A stretch of 64,000 nucleotides of DNA from Dipetalonema caudispina. Lineage: Eukaryota > Nematoda > Chromadorea > Rhabditida > Onchocercidae. Shown here one piece after another: positions 46,830-61,395 of this stretch. A program made the position numbers and the translations under genes. The notes under the pieces are model-generated. The model made no database searches, was not told the DNA's origin, and worked only from the letters and a program-made list of their open reading frames with translations. The stretch spans positions 62,001 through 126,000 of the forward strand of contig JABVXV010000082.1 in assembly GCA_013365325.1 (NCBI GenBank). The letters are read 5' to 3'. Positions within the stretch are counted from its first letter, which is position 1; each line of letters starts with the position of its first letter.

Positions 46830-49800
46830 ACTAATCTAAGTGACTTTAAAATCATTAATTATGAGGACAGAGACTTTCCTGCATTTAACAGCAGTCAAAT
46901 GAAAAAACAATGGTAAGGTAAACAAGCTTTCATATCGTAAACTTCACTTGGTCTAAATTTATCATCCGCATTGATCTGATCTTTCAATCAGTTCTAAAAT
47001 ATTCATTAATCGAATATAAGGTTTTCTCTAACCGGTAATTAAACTGAAATTAGAATAATAGAAAATATCGTGGAAGCACAGATAAATAAGAAATTTATAT
47101 ACCGGAAATCAAATTAAAGATGAAACAACTGGAAAGCAGCCAAATTAGTTGAAAAAGCATTTGAGGAGAAATGGAAGTTTGTTTGGCCTAGCGACGTTAC
47201 TCCGGATGTGAACTTGGCCTGTTTTTAGAACTCGGCTGTGTAGCAGCTGTTCCACGTTGCAATGAAATAAGAAATTGTAGATAATGATCGTTTCTTTTTC
47301 TCTCAAAACATGAATAATATTTCACTGGGATAGCCAGATTCTTCTAATAAATACAGTGCTATTAAATTCCTGGTTCAGTCTAATTTCTGAATCCTTAAGT
47401 TTGAGCCACTGTCTCTTCTTCATCTCTAACTGTTTGGTGCTAAAATGCTTTGCGCTTTAAGATTTCGTGAAATTAAAATTATTTCCCAACAATTCATCAC
47501 ATTAACACCCAACTTCACATCTGCCATTCCAGTGATTACACTTCGTTTTTCTAATTTGAAAGAGAAGAGAATCAGCATATTGTTGTAAACAATTCTATTC
47601 CAACCTTATTCCAAAGCAGTTCAGGGTGGATATTATGAATGGATAAATGTAGGATCAGATACGGATGTCTGAATTCTTCCGGATTTTATTTTATTAACCG
47701 TTCTCTTCTGTAGTGATGACATGAGTGACCTTATAGTACTATTGTCCGCATAACTATGGTTAATAGTATATTCCAGTTATGCCACATTTATAAGTGTAGT
47801 AACTCTGCCTCAAATGATTTATTTATCATTCAATCATTCATTAAGCCATGATTTTCATATAGAAATTTTCTCTCATTGGATTAAAAAAAAAAAGTTTCTC
47901 TTAATGAAAGATTCGTTTTTAAACATTCATTCATAATATATAAAACATATATTGGCAGTTTATTAGAAACATTTGGCATCATTTGAGAAGAAAAAATATC
48001 TTTTTTTGCATCATCGCATTCTTTTCTTATATGGAAATAAGCTATTGAAAGAAAATCTTTTGCCGATTTCCTTTTTTTCATACTCAACTTTCTTTTGCAT
48101 TTTACTTCTTTACTGCGATCGTGTAAATACTGATGAAGAATATTGGATACGTCCAACAAATAATAGATATATTTAATAAATAATAGATAAATTTAATAAG
48201 TAAAAATTAAATTCACTCATATATTTAACAATCATATGTTGATATTAGCACACTTAACACATTAATCTGCCATAAGTTTATTTTGATGAAATTGTCATTA
48301 ATATCGCTTGGACAAAAGGGAATTTTCATTCGTTGAACACTGTAACTTTTTGATGAATCTCCCGCGAGCACGCTACTTGTTCAACATTGTTTCTCTTAAC
48401 TTGTTGAATAAAATAAATTGGAAAAATAATTACTGTAATCTATAGGACACTCTAAATTAAGATGGCACAATTGCAATTGCATAGATGTTAGTAGAAACGT
48501 TGTTACGAAGTCTTTAACAGTGATGATAAGATTTCAAATGTGGGAAAGAGAAGAAAATGGATGATAAAAAGTGCGGCTTTGATATTTTGATGCATATAGT
48601 ATACTTACTATAGTGACAGGTGTCTTGCAAGGCTTATATACCAACTATTTTCATATGGTCAATTGCCTGAGGTCAATTATTCAGTTCACCATGAAATGCG
48701 GAAGTTTTTTCGCCTGACTTGCTAATTTCGATGAAGGATTTTCTGAAGCAACTAATTATAATCGAGAAGGCAAATTATTCATCTACTATCCAGAACAATG
48801 GGGAAAAAACTAAAATTGTTACTTTATATCATAAACGAGGAAAAGAATTGAATGCAATCAGATTAAATTTTACAATACCTAAAAAACATTCCAGGTAAAC
48901 AAGCAATGTTGCTTCGTCATCCTTTCCCATTTTAAACATACTTTTCACAGGTGTAGAAATTCACAATCATAATTTACAGATAACATTACTCAACAGATCT
49001 TTAAAAAACCTTGACTATTTCTTTTGGCTCTCTACAAATGAAACGAAACTAGTTGCTGTCGCGCTGAAATTCAACTAATCGAATCCTAAAGACGTGAAAA
49101 TATATCATGACAAAGGCTGTGTGGATAGGTCTTTTCTTTGATTAAACTACAAGAGATCTCACTGGAAGATCTCTTACTATGGGGCAGCAATATTTAAAAG
49201 TTGATCAATCAAAGTCAGCGTAAACAAGTCCCGAAGTAATTAATTAGCTGAGGCATTATCTTTCTTCTACATAATTTTTTATGGTACCAAACATATCACG
49301 ACAGCCAATTCTTGCGTTCTGCTCATGGCTTTTAACGGCTTTACAAGTACCGCATCAGAAAAAAACCTTCATTTATCGTGATGCTAAGAATACATGGGGT
49401 TTAAGCTACTCTACACTTTTGAAACATCTTTTCATACACCATTTTACAAAACTATTACTCAGTGGTTTCCGAGAATTCAATTGACGATGCCCAATAACGA
49501 CAACAATTTCATACAATAAATGACAAAGGTCATTAGTTTTTTATCCGCACTTACAACTGTTTTAAATTTCATCACTGTAGTTCATCATAATTTCTAGCTT
49601 TGCTAATTGCATAAAGCGTAAATGTCAGTTCTCGTAAAAGAGAAACAGGTGAAACTTGCCGCAAACTTTTATTTCCTTTATTAGCTTGATAATCTGATAT
49701 GAGACAGAAAATTTTTGGAGCATCAAATTAAAAACCTTTAATTTATAAGAAAAACATTTAAATAAAGCAAAAATCAAAATAAATGCGCAACATAAAAAAA

Positions 49801-50270
49801 GAGGAAAAAAATTAAGCCACAGATATACTAAATAATTGGGAAACTTTTTGCTGTGATGTGCTAATTTTCCTCTAAAAATTTATCAAATAATGTAATAATT
49901 AATGTAGCTACACTGGAAGAATGTGTCGGATAGGGAAGAAATCGTTAAAAGATGCTGAAAATATACAAATAGAAAAATTTGGTAATACATTTTCAAAAAT
50001 TATTAACCATTCTATAAGACCTAGCTTCGCAGCTAAAAGCAATAAGTGAGTGATAACTATCAATAAAATAAAAAATAAATAAATGGTAACTATCAATCAA
50101 TTTTGACCTGCCAAGGTGATTTCGTAACAAATTAAACAAATCAATCGATTTAGAAAATAAACTGTGACATATCATTAATCTGTTATGTATAACAGTTTTT
50201 CAATAGAAAGACTTTCAACAAAAAGCAACGAAAGCAGCAAAAAAATCCAAATCACGCACCACTAAATATT
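46830..50270. other. Intergenic region, HOT-like gene to CTF4
   Basis: It must contain the missing 5' exon of the HOT-like gene if that gene is intact. Frames at 47881-48176 (both strands), 49281-49484 (ATG, 67 codons, plus) and a 53-codon minus frame near 47155-47315 were examined; none has motifs or convincing splice signals. Confidence 0.4.
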
Positions 50271-53200
50271 TCAGGTTCTGGAAGCTTGAGCCAAGTCGTT
50301 CCAATGCTTAAATTAAAAAATTGTTTGAAACGAACAATCCTTCCTCTCCATGATTTAAAACAAAATTTCCATTCCCGAAAAACTTACAGAAACATGGAAA
50401 ACGCCAAAACCTTACCCGCTTTTCTTCGGTTTCCAGATGTCGAAACTGTTTGATAGCATATTCTAAGAAGTCTTCATATCCATCATAGTCTTCCTTTAAT
50501 TTACTTTCCACAGATTTTAACCATAATTCGAATCCTGTTATCGCTTTACGCGGTTCTCTAAATATGCTGATTGAATTATTAAATGGCAGCTTAGTGAAAG
50601 AATCCCTTCATTGAAAAGTAAAACGAACATAACTAATTGCAAAATTTCAAAAAAGGCCAAAAAAAGTTGAAGAAACCTACACAGTTTATAATATCTGTTC
50701 GATTTACAAATCAAAAATGTGCATATATATATATATATTTCTTGATTCTGAATTACGAATTCATATCCAAAGTCTTAAGTCAATATAAAACACTTAAAAG
50801 TGAAAAACAAAGCTTACTTTCCTTCAATAGATTTCACAGAAAGTAAAGTTTGTCGAGCTTTTGAAGGCTGCAATGCAGAATTGTAGCAAAGGTAATACGA
50901 CGGAAACTGAATCAGTAAAATTTAATCATTTTAACTATACATATCAGCTCCAGCTGATGAGAACAATCAAAGTAAATTTTAGTAATCGTAACATTATTTC
51001 TTTTTACATTTTGAACAACCTCTTTTTTCATTTTCTTCCAATCGTTAGTATCATAACTCGTTTTTCTTGGAGTGGATGAAGACGCAGAAGACAATGAATC
51101 AAAAAAGTTATCTTGATTTGAACCCAATGTATTCTGAGATTTCCGCTGTAAATAATAGTATGGATATAGATCAGGAAATGCACAAGTAAGCAATGGACTA
51201 TAAGTTGCAAAACCTTCTTTTAACTTCTAGACTTTTCCCTAATTAATTAACTGAGAGATGTTCTGTTGATAAGAAACAGATGAAATTAAAATATCTATGA
51301 AATGATACCTTACTTTAAAGGGGTTAGAAGGTAGCCTTGGTCGAACAGGAAATAAACATGTTGAGGATGATTCATTACTCAAAGTCGATTCTAGATCATG
51401 CATATGTTCATTTTCCTCTTTTTCCGGTTCCTGCCGTACAGCTTTGACAACAACTTCATCCGAAATGCGTTCCTATAGTTAGTGAATTTGGTTAAAAGAA
51501 ATCACAAACTTCAAAGAGTTTGAAAAATGCACAATTAATAGAATGGTTGTGTACCTTTTTCGATCGTTTCGGAGCCAGAAAATCATTTTTTTCTCTATCT
51601 CCTAATAGGATATTTCTCTTTCGCTCGTGTTCACGTCGCGTTACATTCTGCTGCGCAGCAGTATTTATTCTTCCGATTTCAGCAACCTATAAATAAGTAA
51701 ATTGGCTAAGATTGAAAATTTTACTGCACTGAAGAAAATCTTAAAAAACACTGAGGAAACAGTGATTCCTCCATCAGCAACTTCTCGAAAAAGGATTCAA
51801 ATAACAAATACTAAACCTACATGACCAAATCATTTTTAGTTATTATAAGAAATTCTGCAAAATAATATTCCTAGTTTTACTTCGAAATAATCCTCTTAAT
51901 TTTAATCTTATAATACATAATATTCGACCAGAAATGCAATTTAATTAAATTATAGGTAGAAAACAATATAAAAACCTTTTCTGCAAGTAAAGGATGTCGT
52001 GTTTTAGAAGCAAAATTGCACATAGACTGGACAATTTGCCCAGAATGTGTGTATGCAGCGAATTCGGCTGCACGACACTGACGATCAGCTTTACATGCAA
52101 GTGCAAATAATCGAACAACATCTTTTGTGCATGCTGACGAAATATCCTATAAAATATTACGGAAATGTTAGAAACTTCCTACCAGTGAAAGGGAACAAAT
52201 TTCGGGACTTTAATAAATTTTTCCTCAAAGGTAATATACCCATAATTCTCTTAAATTAATTTAAAAAAAGAATATGAAAAAAGCGAACTAAAAGCTCGGA
52301 TTCCTTTTCGTCTTCATCATCGCTATTTAACGCGCACCTCCGAATTTCAGCTAACAAAAGCTTCTCTTCAAGTTTCGATTTCTCTGAATCCTGGGTAAAA
52401 AATTTTTAGTGATTAGTCACTAATTCAAAAATAAAAAAAGTGAAATTATTTTTCAAACATTAAAATGAAGTTTAACGGAAACCTTTATGCTGTCGCGTTG
52501 AAGGAAAATATGGTGAAAATATCGGCTAAGGTAATGTATACCTGATTGCACAATGGAAGCTGCCACTTAACAACGGCTGGAACAGAGCGACTTTCAACTA
52601 AAGGATATTCTATTCCTCGACAATATACATAACGAACTTCATAATGCGGATAATCCATGAAACTAATCAAAAATATATGGTCTGATTTAGTTTTGAGAAT
52701 ACTTGCAAAGTTATAAACTGGAATCCAAATGCCATTGGAGGAAAGAATCCGACAGCAATCTGAAACCAAAGCTATTCGACAAATGAATGCAACATATATG
52801 ATTTGAATCTGATTAGTTACCGAAAAATCGAAACAGAGGTGGAGTTTCTCAAGTAGCTAACATCCGTGAGCCTTATAAGAAAAAAAAAAAAAAAAAAACT
52901 AAAAGAAATCCCGAGCATATATGTTCAATTAAATGAAATCTATCCACTTACTATAGACAGAACAATAGTCTAATTTTTTCTAAAAGCTTGCAAAAAACAT
53001 TCCAATTAATTATTTTATAAATATAACAGAAGACTCAATGGTGATAAAACATACATTTGCTATCCATAGCACATAATGTTCCCCGATTTGTGTAACCAAT
53101 CCAATTCAGTTTAGCATTGCGACCCACACTGACAGGAACAGTTTGTACCAAAGACTGACATTTGTGCCAGCCTTCAGTTTTCATTTTGTAAATACTTGCT

Positions 53201-56200
53201 ACATACTAAATTAAAAAATGGATAGTTTTTACATGTAAAATTAAATTCAGAATCAATTTTGAGCAAATAAAAAAGGCCAAGAAAACTCGAAAAAATACAT
53301 TAAACTGTGGTTCATCGTCTTCATAATAAGCGCCACCCTTCGATACCACAGCCGTAAACATATCGTTGAACGCACACAGTGTAAGCAATGGCCCTAAAAT
53401 AATGGGACAAATATACATCAAAGAAATGTTCGTATCATCTGTTTTATTTTACTTCACAGTTATTCTTCTCAAGAATTATTAGAAAGAGAAGATTTGTTAA
53501 ACAAAGTGAGCTACCTGCATAACAAAAGACCATTTTTTGAGTTCCAGCATGTGAGAAGGTTCGAAAATATCGTTGCGATGTAGCCAAAACAAGGAATGTT
53601 TTCCCTATGACTATATTTTCGACAGATTCACCCTCTGGCAACGTTATGCTCCACTGTCTTGAACCATAATCCCAAGCTTTGATACACTGCACATGCATCT
53701 CACTGAAAAGCCATTTTTGGTCATTATCCATATTTTTCCAAACATTATTCTACCATTCGTTACGATTTCTAATTTCTTTTAACAATATACTTGCGCAAAC
53801 TAAAAGAACAAAAACAAAGAGAACCTCAAATTCTCCCCCTCGGCTTTCGATGCCAATGCAACAATTTCATCAGTCATGTCCCCAACGCAGAAATTCGCCG
53901 TATTATCGATGATAATCTCAGGATGTATCGAAATATCGTGCCAATTTATCTGTATTGTCAAAAAACAGGAATTTCAAAAGTATGCAAACAAAAAGCCAGA
54001 GCTTGGCGTACACAATTTTAATGGTAACTGGATTTCGACAGGAATTATATCCACTTCAATACAATGAAAACTAGGTTATTAACAACTACCTAAGTAATTT
54101 AACAAATTTGCAAGGAGTGTAGAAGTAGCAGTGGTGGTATGGTTCGAAATACTAGGAAACTATTAAGTTCCAACATCACTCTCGAATTAGGGAATTAGAC
54201 TTTGGTGTTCACGTATTCCAGCCCTCCTTTTGTGCAATCATGTAGCCCTTCATTTGATAAGAAATTGGAAAAAAAAAGCAGTAGCAACCAAGTATCACTT
54301 TTCCAGTTAATAAATTCAAGCCAGAATATTGCATGAAAATAATAATTTGCAAACTTTTCATTCTAGTCGTCTCAAAAATTAAAGATACCTCTATCCTTCC
54401 GTCACCTCCGTTGTATGAACTGATTATTGTACCATACTGATTCCATTTCTGGAAAATATTATCTTTCAAGAATAGTGTTGGACAGAACAATTTTCATAAA
54501 CGTGCAGCAGAAATTTTAAAAAATATTTACCAAATATCTCTGTTTCCGATGTTCAGGGGTAGAGCCAGTCACGAAAGCTTTCGGCACAACCAATGGTTTG
54601 TATGAAGTCAAAGGTTCTGTGGTTGTGAAAATGTGAGGATTCTTCTCGCTTCCATCAGTAATACCACGGAAATGTCCTTCCTCATCGAATCCGAAAGACT
54701 TTTTAATAGAACTTAGATCCGCTGACACTAAAAAACAAAACGAAACTTCGTATAATAATGTGGAAAAACCGAAAACAAAAACAAGTTAACAAAACTAAGT
54801 AAATAAATAAAATATACATTGCGAGTCTTCGTCTTCATCAAATCCTGCAGCAGTATTATTTGTTTCGTGTTGCAACTCTAAGTCTGCGCCGTTACACTCA
54901 TTCGAAGTGACTTTTCTCGTGCATTTACTCAATGAACATATGTGTTCCTACAAGCAAAGATTTTGAAAAAGTCCTCCCACTTTAACAAATACAGTACAAT
55001 ATACTACGAAGTGTTAAACCACATTTCACATTGTAAACTACAAAACAAATCGAGATTCATATATCAATTGAAAGAATTGATCGGTTGAAGATAAAACAAA
55101 AATCTAACAAACAAGTTGCAATATACCTCAGTATCTGCGAAAAACAATGTATCCTGTAACAACTGATGCCAAAACATAGTACAAATCACTTTTGGTTGTC
55201 CATTTATCTGATACTTACTACATGTTAGCAAGTCACCGGTTTCAATTTGCCAAATACAAATTGAGCCATTCATGGCAGATGCAGCCAAGTATGTTCCACA
55301 GGACGACACACAGCATATACTGAACATTTCCTTTAAAAAAATATGATTGTACAAATTGACTGCTTTATGATATCAATCTTCTAAAGAGATTTTTAACTTT
55401 CTCAATCAACTAAATGATTTATATGATAAATATTCCTTGCCAAATGCACATCTTTCAAGATATTCTTATAGAACTAAGTTAAATGGTGACGAGAATAATG
55501 AATGAATTACATATGAATTCGATACAGTGAAGAATTTGGTTGTTTCATTAAATGAATGTTTACTGAATTTTTTAACACATCCAAGCGCTGGAACAAATAA
55601 ACTATCGCCGGATGGATCCCAACATAGCTGAAGCCTAGGATTGGATGGCCTGCAATAAAGGTCTTTGACAGAAAAAAAAATAAAAAAAGAAAAAGTTCTT
55701 AATGTATTTAAATTAAAAATCCATTCCCGAACGTAAGCGAAAACCTAATCGTCCATAAAAGTTGGAAGAATCACTTACTCGATGTCAATAATACGTGAGC
55801 AAATCCGAAAAGTGATTGGTTCGGGTACCTCACCATTCGGTAATGTTATGTCGAAAATACGTAACATTCCATCAGTTGCTGTAACAGCCAAATATTCATT
55901 TTTCGAATTAAATGAAACACACATAATCTGTCCATCTGCTTCAGCACGAACTACATCTCCCGTTTCGAGATTTATGACTTTCAAAACGTGATCGCTGCAA
56001 AAAAAAAGAACAAATACGAAGACTTAATTAAAAAGTATGTTGAGCTGCAATAGATTAACATTCAATTAACAATTACTTCAAGAACTTCAGTATTGAAAAT
56101 TAGAATTCTTCGAGTACAGTTAAATATATTCAAAATAAACATACACAGAACCAGCAGCTAAAAATTTTCCTGATTTTGATATATCGATGCTAGATAAATC

Positions 56201-57161
56201 CAGTGAAAAAGTGGTTATTGGTGCAATCATCCGCAAGGAATCTTTCTCAAACCGAGAAACTGCTGACTTTTGGATACCTGTATGGTCATCTGTACTTGTA
56301 TGCCCGATGTATACATCATTTCCCTAAACAATCATTTTTTGAAAAGCAACAGAGAATCGCTGCATTGTAAACTCGAAAATAAACTTGCATATAATTCGAT
56401 GAGCTACAATGTTTCATTATTTTGTTACCATCTTTAAATATTAAATTTCTAAACAACTTCAAAAGTTTCGAATTTGACAAATTCAAAATCTTAATCTCTG
56501 TTTTCTAATACTTTCAACGGAATGCATTAGAAGGTTCTTACATGCCAAGCTATTGCACAATGCGTTCTTCCTTTGATATTTTTAGGATAATATTCAGCTT
56601 CATCTAACTCATCACCCGTCCAAATCCATACATCACCATCTGTGCCAACTGATAGGAATGACTACAATTTCATTACTTATGCAACATATTTATATAGCAC
56701 AAAATATGATTAACTATCACTTATTAATGAGTTTACTTTCAAATTAATTTAATTGAAATATTATGCCGATGATACGATATGTGAAAGTATCCAGCTCTTA
56801 GGAAACCTTTCTTACTCTTTCAATAAACTTTCAAGCTTTTCAGGAGTGAACTATCGTGAAACAATTCTTATTGAAAGTATTTGCACTCATTAGATTCAAA
56901 TGCTACGAATGCAATGAGACAAGCATGCCAGGAAATTCAAAATGTCAAGAAAAAAAATGAGATAAGGACGATCATCGTTGGGTACCCTTAAACAGTTTAC
57001 ACGGAATGATCAAACATTCTTGATAATTGCATGCAAACTTAAATTAAAGCACTAGGAAGAACATATACCCCCGTGTTGTCTGTAGCACTTTTATCGACAC
57101 ATAATTGGATGAATCCTTTGGAATGTAGTAAACGTGGTTCTGTGAATTCACCCGAATACAT
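50271..57161 (-). CDS. ctf-4: Replication factor CTF4/AND-1 (WDHD1)
   Basis: This is the trimeric replisome adaptor that links the CMG helicase to polymerase alpha. Twenty-two exons join in phase and give 1010 aa (human 1129). They run from 57069-57161 (ATG), 56542-56661, 56145-56323, 55779-55994, 55511-55649, 55127-55330, 54818-54947, 54531-54727, 54389-54448, 53825-53949, 53515-53702, 53299-53393, 53055-53205, 52542-52759, 52289-52390, 51976-52146, 51555-51686, 51314-51472, 51020-51145, 50818-50867, 50416-50557 to 50271-50306. N-terminal WD40 blades are clear (GTDGDVWIWTGDE, VLKVINLETGDVV, LAVTATDGMLRIFD, LCWDPSGDSLFVPALG, YLAASAMNGSICIWQIETG). An acidic linker follows (GFDEDEDSQ). The SepB/mcl1 middle domain has WNQYGTIISSYNGG, IKAWDYGSRQWSITLP and CCRILSSNGIWIPV, then a helical part. 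A Ser/Lys-rich tail with LPSNPFK ends in an HMG-like domain (TGFELWLKSVESKL, HLETEEKRHWNDLA). The ATG at 57161 follows a CATAATAG acceptor-like site. Confidence 0.93.
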
Positions 57162-57799
57162 CAGCAAAGCTATTATGAAATAACAACTAATACTTGAAAT
57201 TCGAATCTGATATCCAAAAATTCATTTCACTTTATCTAAATAATTCATATAATACTCGATTTGCATTAATCCAATCAATGGTTCATTTAAGCATTTCAAC
57301 TATTCTTTGCATCTTATTCCCCTTTCTCAGTCAAGCAATAATCATGCTAAACAGAAAGCAGTATAATTTGGGACATAGATTTCGCTTCGGCATAGTTTCT
57401 TCCTAAGTAATTTGAATTTCAGAAGAGGAGTGAGGATACGGAATATATTGGATACTTCCTATAACCATGAATTACGTTGAACAGGGTGGAAAACAGTGTC
57501 ATTGTACACTATGCATCAGAAAGTACACCAAAGATTCTATTCGTGTGACCCTACTAATCACAAATTGGAAAGGGTACCACTGTCTTATCCTTTACAATAC
57601 TACGCAGATTCACACATCACTGATACCTTCTAACATCCATTGCTTCTTCACTATCTTTTCCGCTTAGAAAATGAGAATAGTTCACAACCTCACTTACGTC
57701 AACTCCGTTACCCAATGTGTCCATTTCTATAAACGTTCTATACACCAACTATGAGATCGAATGTTTCATTCGGTATATGTCAAGGTAGCAGGAAGTGCA
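57162..57799. promoter_or_regulatory. Head-to-head promoter region, CTF4 and eEF1B-gamma
   Basis: About 640 bp separate the two predicted start codons. GC content rises toward the eEF1B-gamma end. Open frames here (57194-57406, 57467-57667) have no support. Divergent transcription from this interval follows from the gene models. Confidence 0.5.
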
Positions 57800-60700
57800 A
57801 TGTCGTTGCCCACCGATCACGTACGTGTCGAGTTATTTGTTAGGAGAGGGCTCACGAACGGTATGGCGTTACGTGGGATTACAAGTGAGCTTGATGTGCG
57901 TAGAAGGGATGTTTGCTATTGGGAGATGGGATCCATATGAGGCACATATTGATCGAATTCCTTTATTCTATTTAATGCCTTTCATTTGTTCATCGAAGGT
58001 CATACTGATATATCACCAAACATTATTTGTATGAAAGATGTCCTCAAGTCATGCGTGACTGCATAAGTTTCCGGTCGTTGTTATGCGGTAACGTTAGCCT
58101 GTTTTGTGTCTTCAGATGATAGGAAAGATAATTGCTAAGACGATCATTTGTTGATGATTGACCTCAAAGAAGATAGCTTCCATTCATAGAAGAAAAGATA
58201 AACACTTATATTAATAACATGTTAATTCAAACCATAATACATCATCCACAAATAGCTGAAAGTTCAGATTGTGTTACGTCCTATACCACTCTATATTCAT
58301 CAAAAAAATATCATGCGCTACAATTGATCATTTCAGGACTTGTGTTCAACTTGTGGATTTCAACATTCGAAAATGTCGTGTGTAAGTTCAATATTGTCTA
58401 CTCCATTTATGCACTTGCGATTGATACATTAATAGTTGTTATGGTGTATGAATGTTAACATTGCTTTTTGCAGAAAGTTTATGGGTCTCCAAAAAGTTTT
58501 CGAGTGCAGAAAATTCTGATTGCTGCAAAAATTGGGAATAGGGATGTCGTCGTATTGGATCAGAAGCCTCCGCATAATAAATTCCCACTTGGAGTGGTTA
58601 GTATATCGATATGTTTTTTAAATTTGCGATATCTCACTGATAAGCAGAAATATTTCTTCTGTTTATTTTTTTTGTTATACCCCTTCATGAAGAAGGGATT
58701 TGCTTAATAAAATCGTTTATCTTTCCGTTCAATTTTCTGTTTGTGAAGTAATGATGTCTTTTAGACTCCAGCAATGGAAGACAACAATATTACATTATTT
58801 GGTGCTGACGCAATCATGCTTCATTTGGCTGGTGAAACGATGAAGGGAGCAAATGTTAGGCTAAGAAATGATCTTTATTTTCCAATTCGGTGGACCTATT
58901 TTGATTTCCCGTATTGGTCCTTATTATGTACTTATTATTCTTGTTTCTTACGTCGTGTTATACATTAATTGCATTGATAGACGATGTAGCGCTAATTTTG
59001 GTTGTTTGCAGTGTTCCGAAGTGTTACAGTGGATGCAGTGGTCTGAGGGACAGCTAATACCAAATGTTTTAGGTTACGTATTACCAAGTGTTTCAGCTGC
59101 TCATATTGACAGTGAGGTACATATCACCAATATATATCTTTATTTTAACGGGTATTTGAATGAGTAAAGGAATATAAATACGGATGCATGCATTTTTGCT
59201 TTGGTTTCCTATCCAACAATAAAATAAAATTCTCTATCAGTAGAAAATCACTACAGTGGTGCAGATTGGTTGTAATATTTCAAAAGTAATATTTAGTGTG
59301 TTTCAGGCGCTCTGTAACTTTTATCACTGCAGACCAATAAGTTCTAGGAAAATTGGAAGGATAGTATTATAACAGCTATCAGCGAATAGTCTAATAGGCA
59401 GTAAGACAAAATTTATAGGTCATTTGATTTCTGGCATTGCACTTATTTGTGAGTCATTTTTTCTATTATTTAACCTTTCAGATGTTGGAAGCAGCAAAAT
59501 TAGAATTACTTATGCAACTCAAATGTTTCAATGAACTGCTCCTAACAAAAACTTTCCTAGTCGGTGAAAGGATGTCTCTTGCTGATATTTCTGTAGCGAT
59601 GGATTTACTTCCTGCCTATCAGGTGATTTTATTTGTTTTGTGGCTTAAACTAGAGATCAATTACTGAATGTTTTCATTTTATTTTTCAGTATGTCTTGGA
59701 TGAAGCGGCACGTACATCGCTGATTAATGTCAACCGTTGGTTCAGAACCATAATTAATCAAAAACCTGTTAAAGATATCCTTGGAGAAGTGCAATTTGCC
59801 ACAAAAGTCTCCAAATTTGATGGTAAGTATAAAATATTGCGTCACTAGAGCTGTTTTATTATTTAATACAGTCTGATGTAATTACTGAAGAATTATGCTG
59901 TTTTTTTGCTAATGGAAATCAGTTACTTATCGTGATTTGTATTGCTTGCTTTAGGCAAGCCAGATTTTCTACGAAATAAAAGGTTTCCAAAACATTTCAA
60001 TATGCTCTAGACTTTCCCAAAAAGAGTTATTTTCTAGGTGCGAAGTTCAAAGAATTATCTGCAAAATTGTCTAAAGAACGTGTTGGTCATAAAGGTCCAG
60101 AATTTTACAATTCAACTTTTCCTTAAACCTTTTCTAAGGCTTTTATACTTGAATTTTTGAGTATATCCTAATTTTGTCAAGTAATACCTCATATCAGAAA
60201 TGTTTTAGATGGAAAAAACAAGGAACAACATAGCAAACAAAGCAAAGATCAGAAGAAAGAAGGTAAATTTCATTTATGCAAATAATACATGTATTTCCAA
60301 ATATTTTTTTAACTGGCTATATACTTATATTTATGCCAAAAATTCAGATAAGAAAACCAAGCAAGCAAAGAACGAGAATGATGATGAACTAGACGCTGTT
60401 GATGAAGTATTAGCGCAGGAGCCAAAGGCAGCCGATCCTTTTGCTGCTATGCCTAAAGGGTAGAAATTTTCGGAAATGCTGATTGTTTTTTACGTTTTCT
60501 AAATTGTTCGTCTGGTTTTCTTTTCATTCCAATTTCTTTTTATTGAATGACTGTGTTTTGCAGAAGTTTTGTGATGGATTCTTTCAAGAGAGTTTATTCA
60601 AACGAAGATACAGCCACGAAAGCAATTCCTTACTTCTGGGAGAACTTCGATTCGGAGAATTATTCGATTTGGTTCGCTGAATATAAATATCCCAAAGAGT

Positions 60701-61395
60701 TGACCCTGACGTTTATGAGTTGTAACCTTATAAGTGGTAAGTAATTATTTATCATAAGTTGAGATGAATATGAAATTTTACTTTAAATATCACATTTTCA
60801 TCCGGAAGCCAGCAAATCAATTTGGGGTATATTGGTTCATGCTTACAATGTGGGTGTAAAATTCTGCAGAGGAGCCACCACTGAAGTGGCATCCACAAGT
60901 CGATAAATAAGGGAAGTCACATTTTGTAAATTTCGCAATCTGTTATTTTTAGTATGAAAAACCGTAATTTGTAAATTTCGAGGTTTCAGGAATGTTCCAA
61001 AGATTAGAGAAACTAAAGAAAAATGCTTTCGCATCAGTTTGTTTGTTTGGCACGGATAACAATTCGACAATATCTGGGATTTGGATTTGGCGAGGACATG
61101 AATTAGCTTTTAAACTCTCGCCAGACTGGCAGGTCTGTTGAATTAATTCCTCAAAATGATTCGAAAATTTGATAGGTTGGAATTAACCCGTAGGAAAATG
61201 ATAAGGGATTAGTCGAAAGTTTCTAGTTTATCGTAGATGTGATTATATCGCCATTTTAAGGTTGATTATGAAAGTTACGACTGGAAAAAGCTAGATCCAG
61301 CCGATGAAAAGACGAGGAAAGTTGTTGACGAATATCTGCTGTGGGAGGGTGATTTCGATGGCAAGATATTCAATCAGGGAAAAATATTTAAATAA
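57800..61395 (+). CDS. eef-1G: Elongation factor 1 gamma (eEF1B-gamma)
   Basis: A scaffold subunit of the eEF1B complex that recharges eEF1A with GTP. Exons 58474-58596, 58765-58854, 59012-59116, 59482-59622, 59690-59822, 60038-60079, 60209-60262, 60348-60459, 60564-60736, 60990-61132 and 61261-61395 are firm. The first exon (57800-57820, MSLPTDH, donor CAC|GTACGT) is a candidate that fits in phase 0 and gives 423 aa (human 437). The GST-like N-domain has [23 protein letters not shown] and [15 protein letters not shown], then [20 protein letters not shown] and [12 protein letters not shown] Lys/Glu linker follows. The conserved C-domain has [81 protein letters not shown] and ends [11 protein letters not shown]. 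The similarity to the C. elegans protein is high throughout. Confidence 0.95.

Noticed and set aside
49281..49484. 67-codon plus-strand ORF with ATG
   Set aside because: No domain or splice context; length is within chance for this composition.
53679..54067. Overlapping plus-strand ORFs in the CTF4 region
   Set aside because: They are antisense shadows of CTF4 exons 10 and 11.
54120..54160. GGTTCGAAATAC, similar to a tRNA T-loop
   Set aside because: No A-box, anticodon stem or acceptor stem at the right distance.
55782..55991. Plus-strand ORF
   Set aside because: Antisense shadow of the WD40 exon of CTF4 at 55779-55994.
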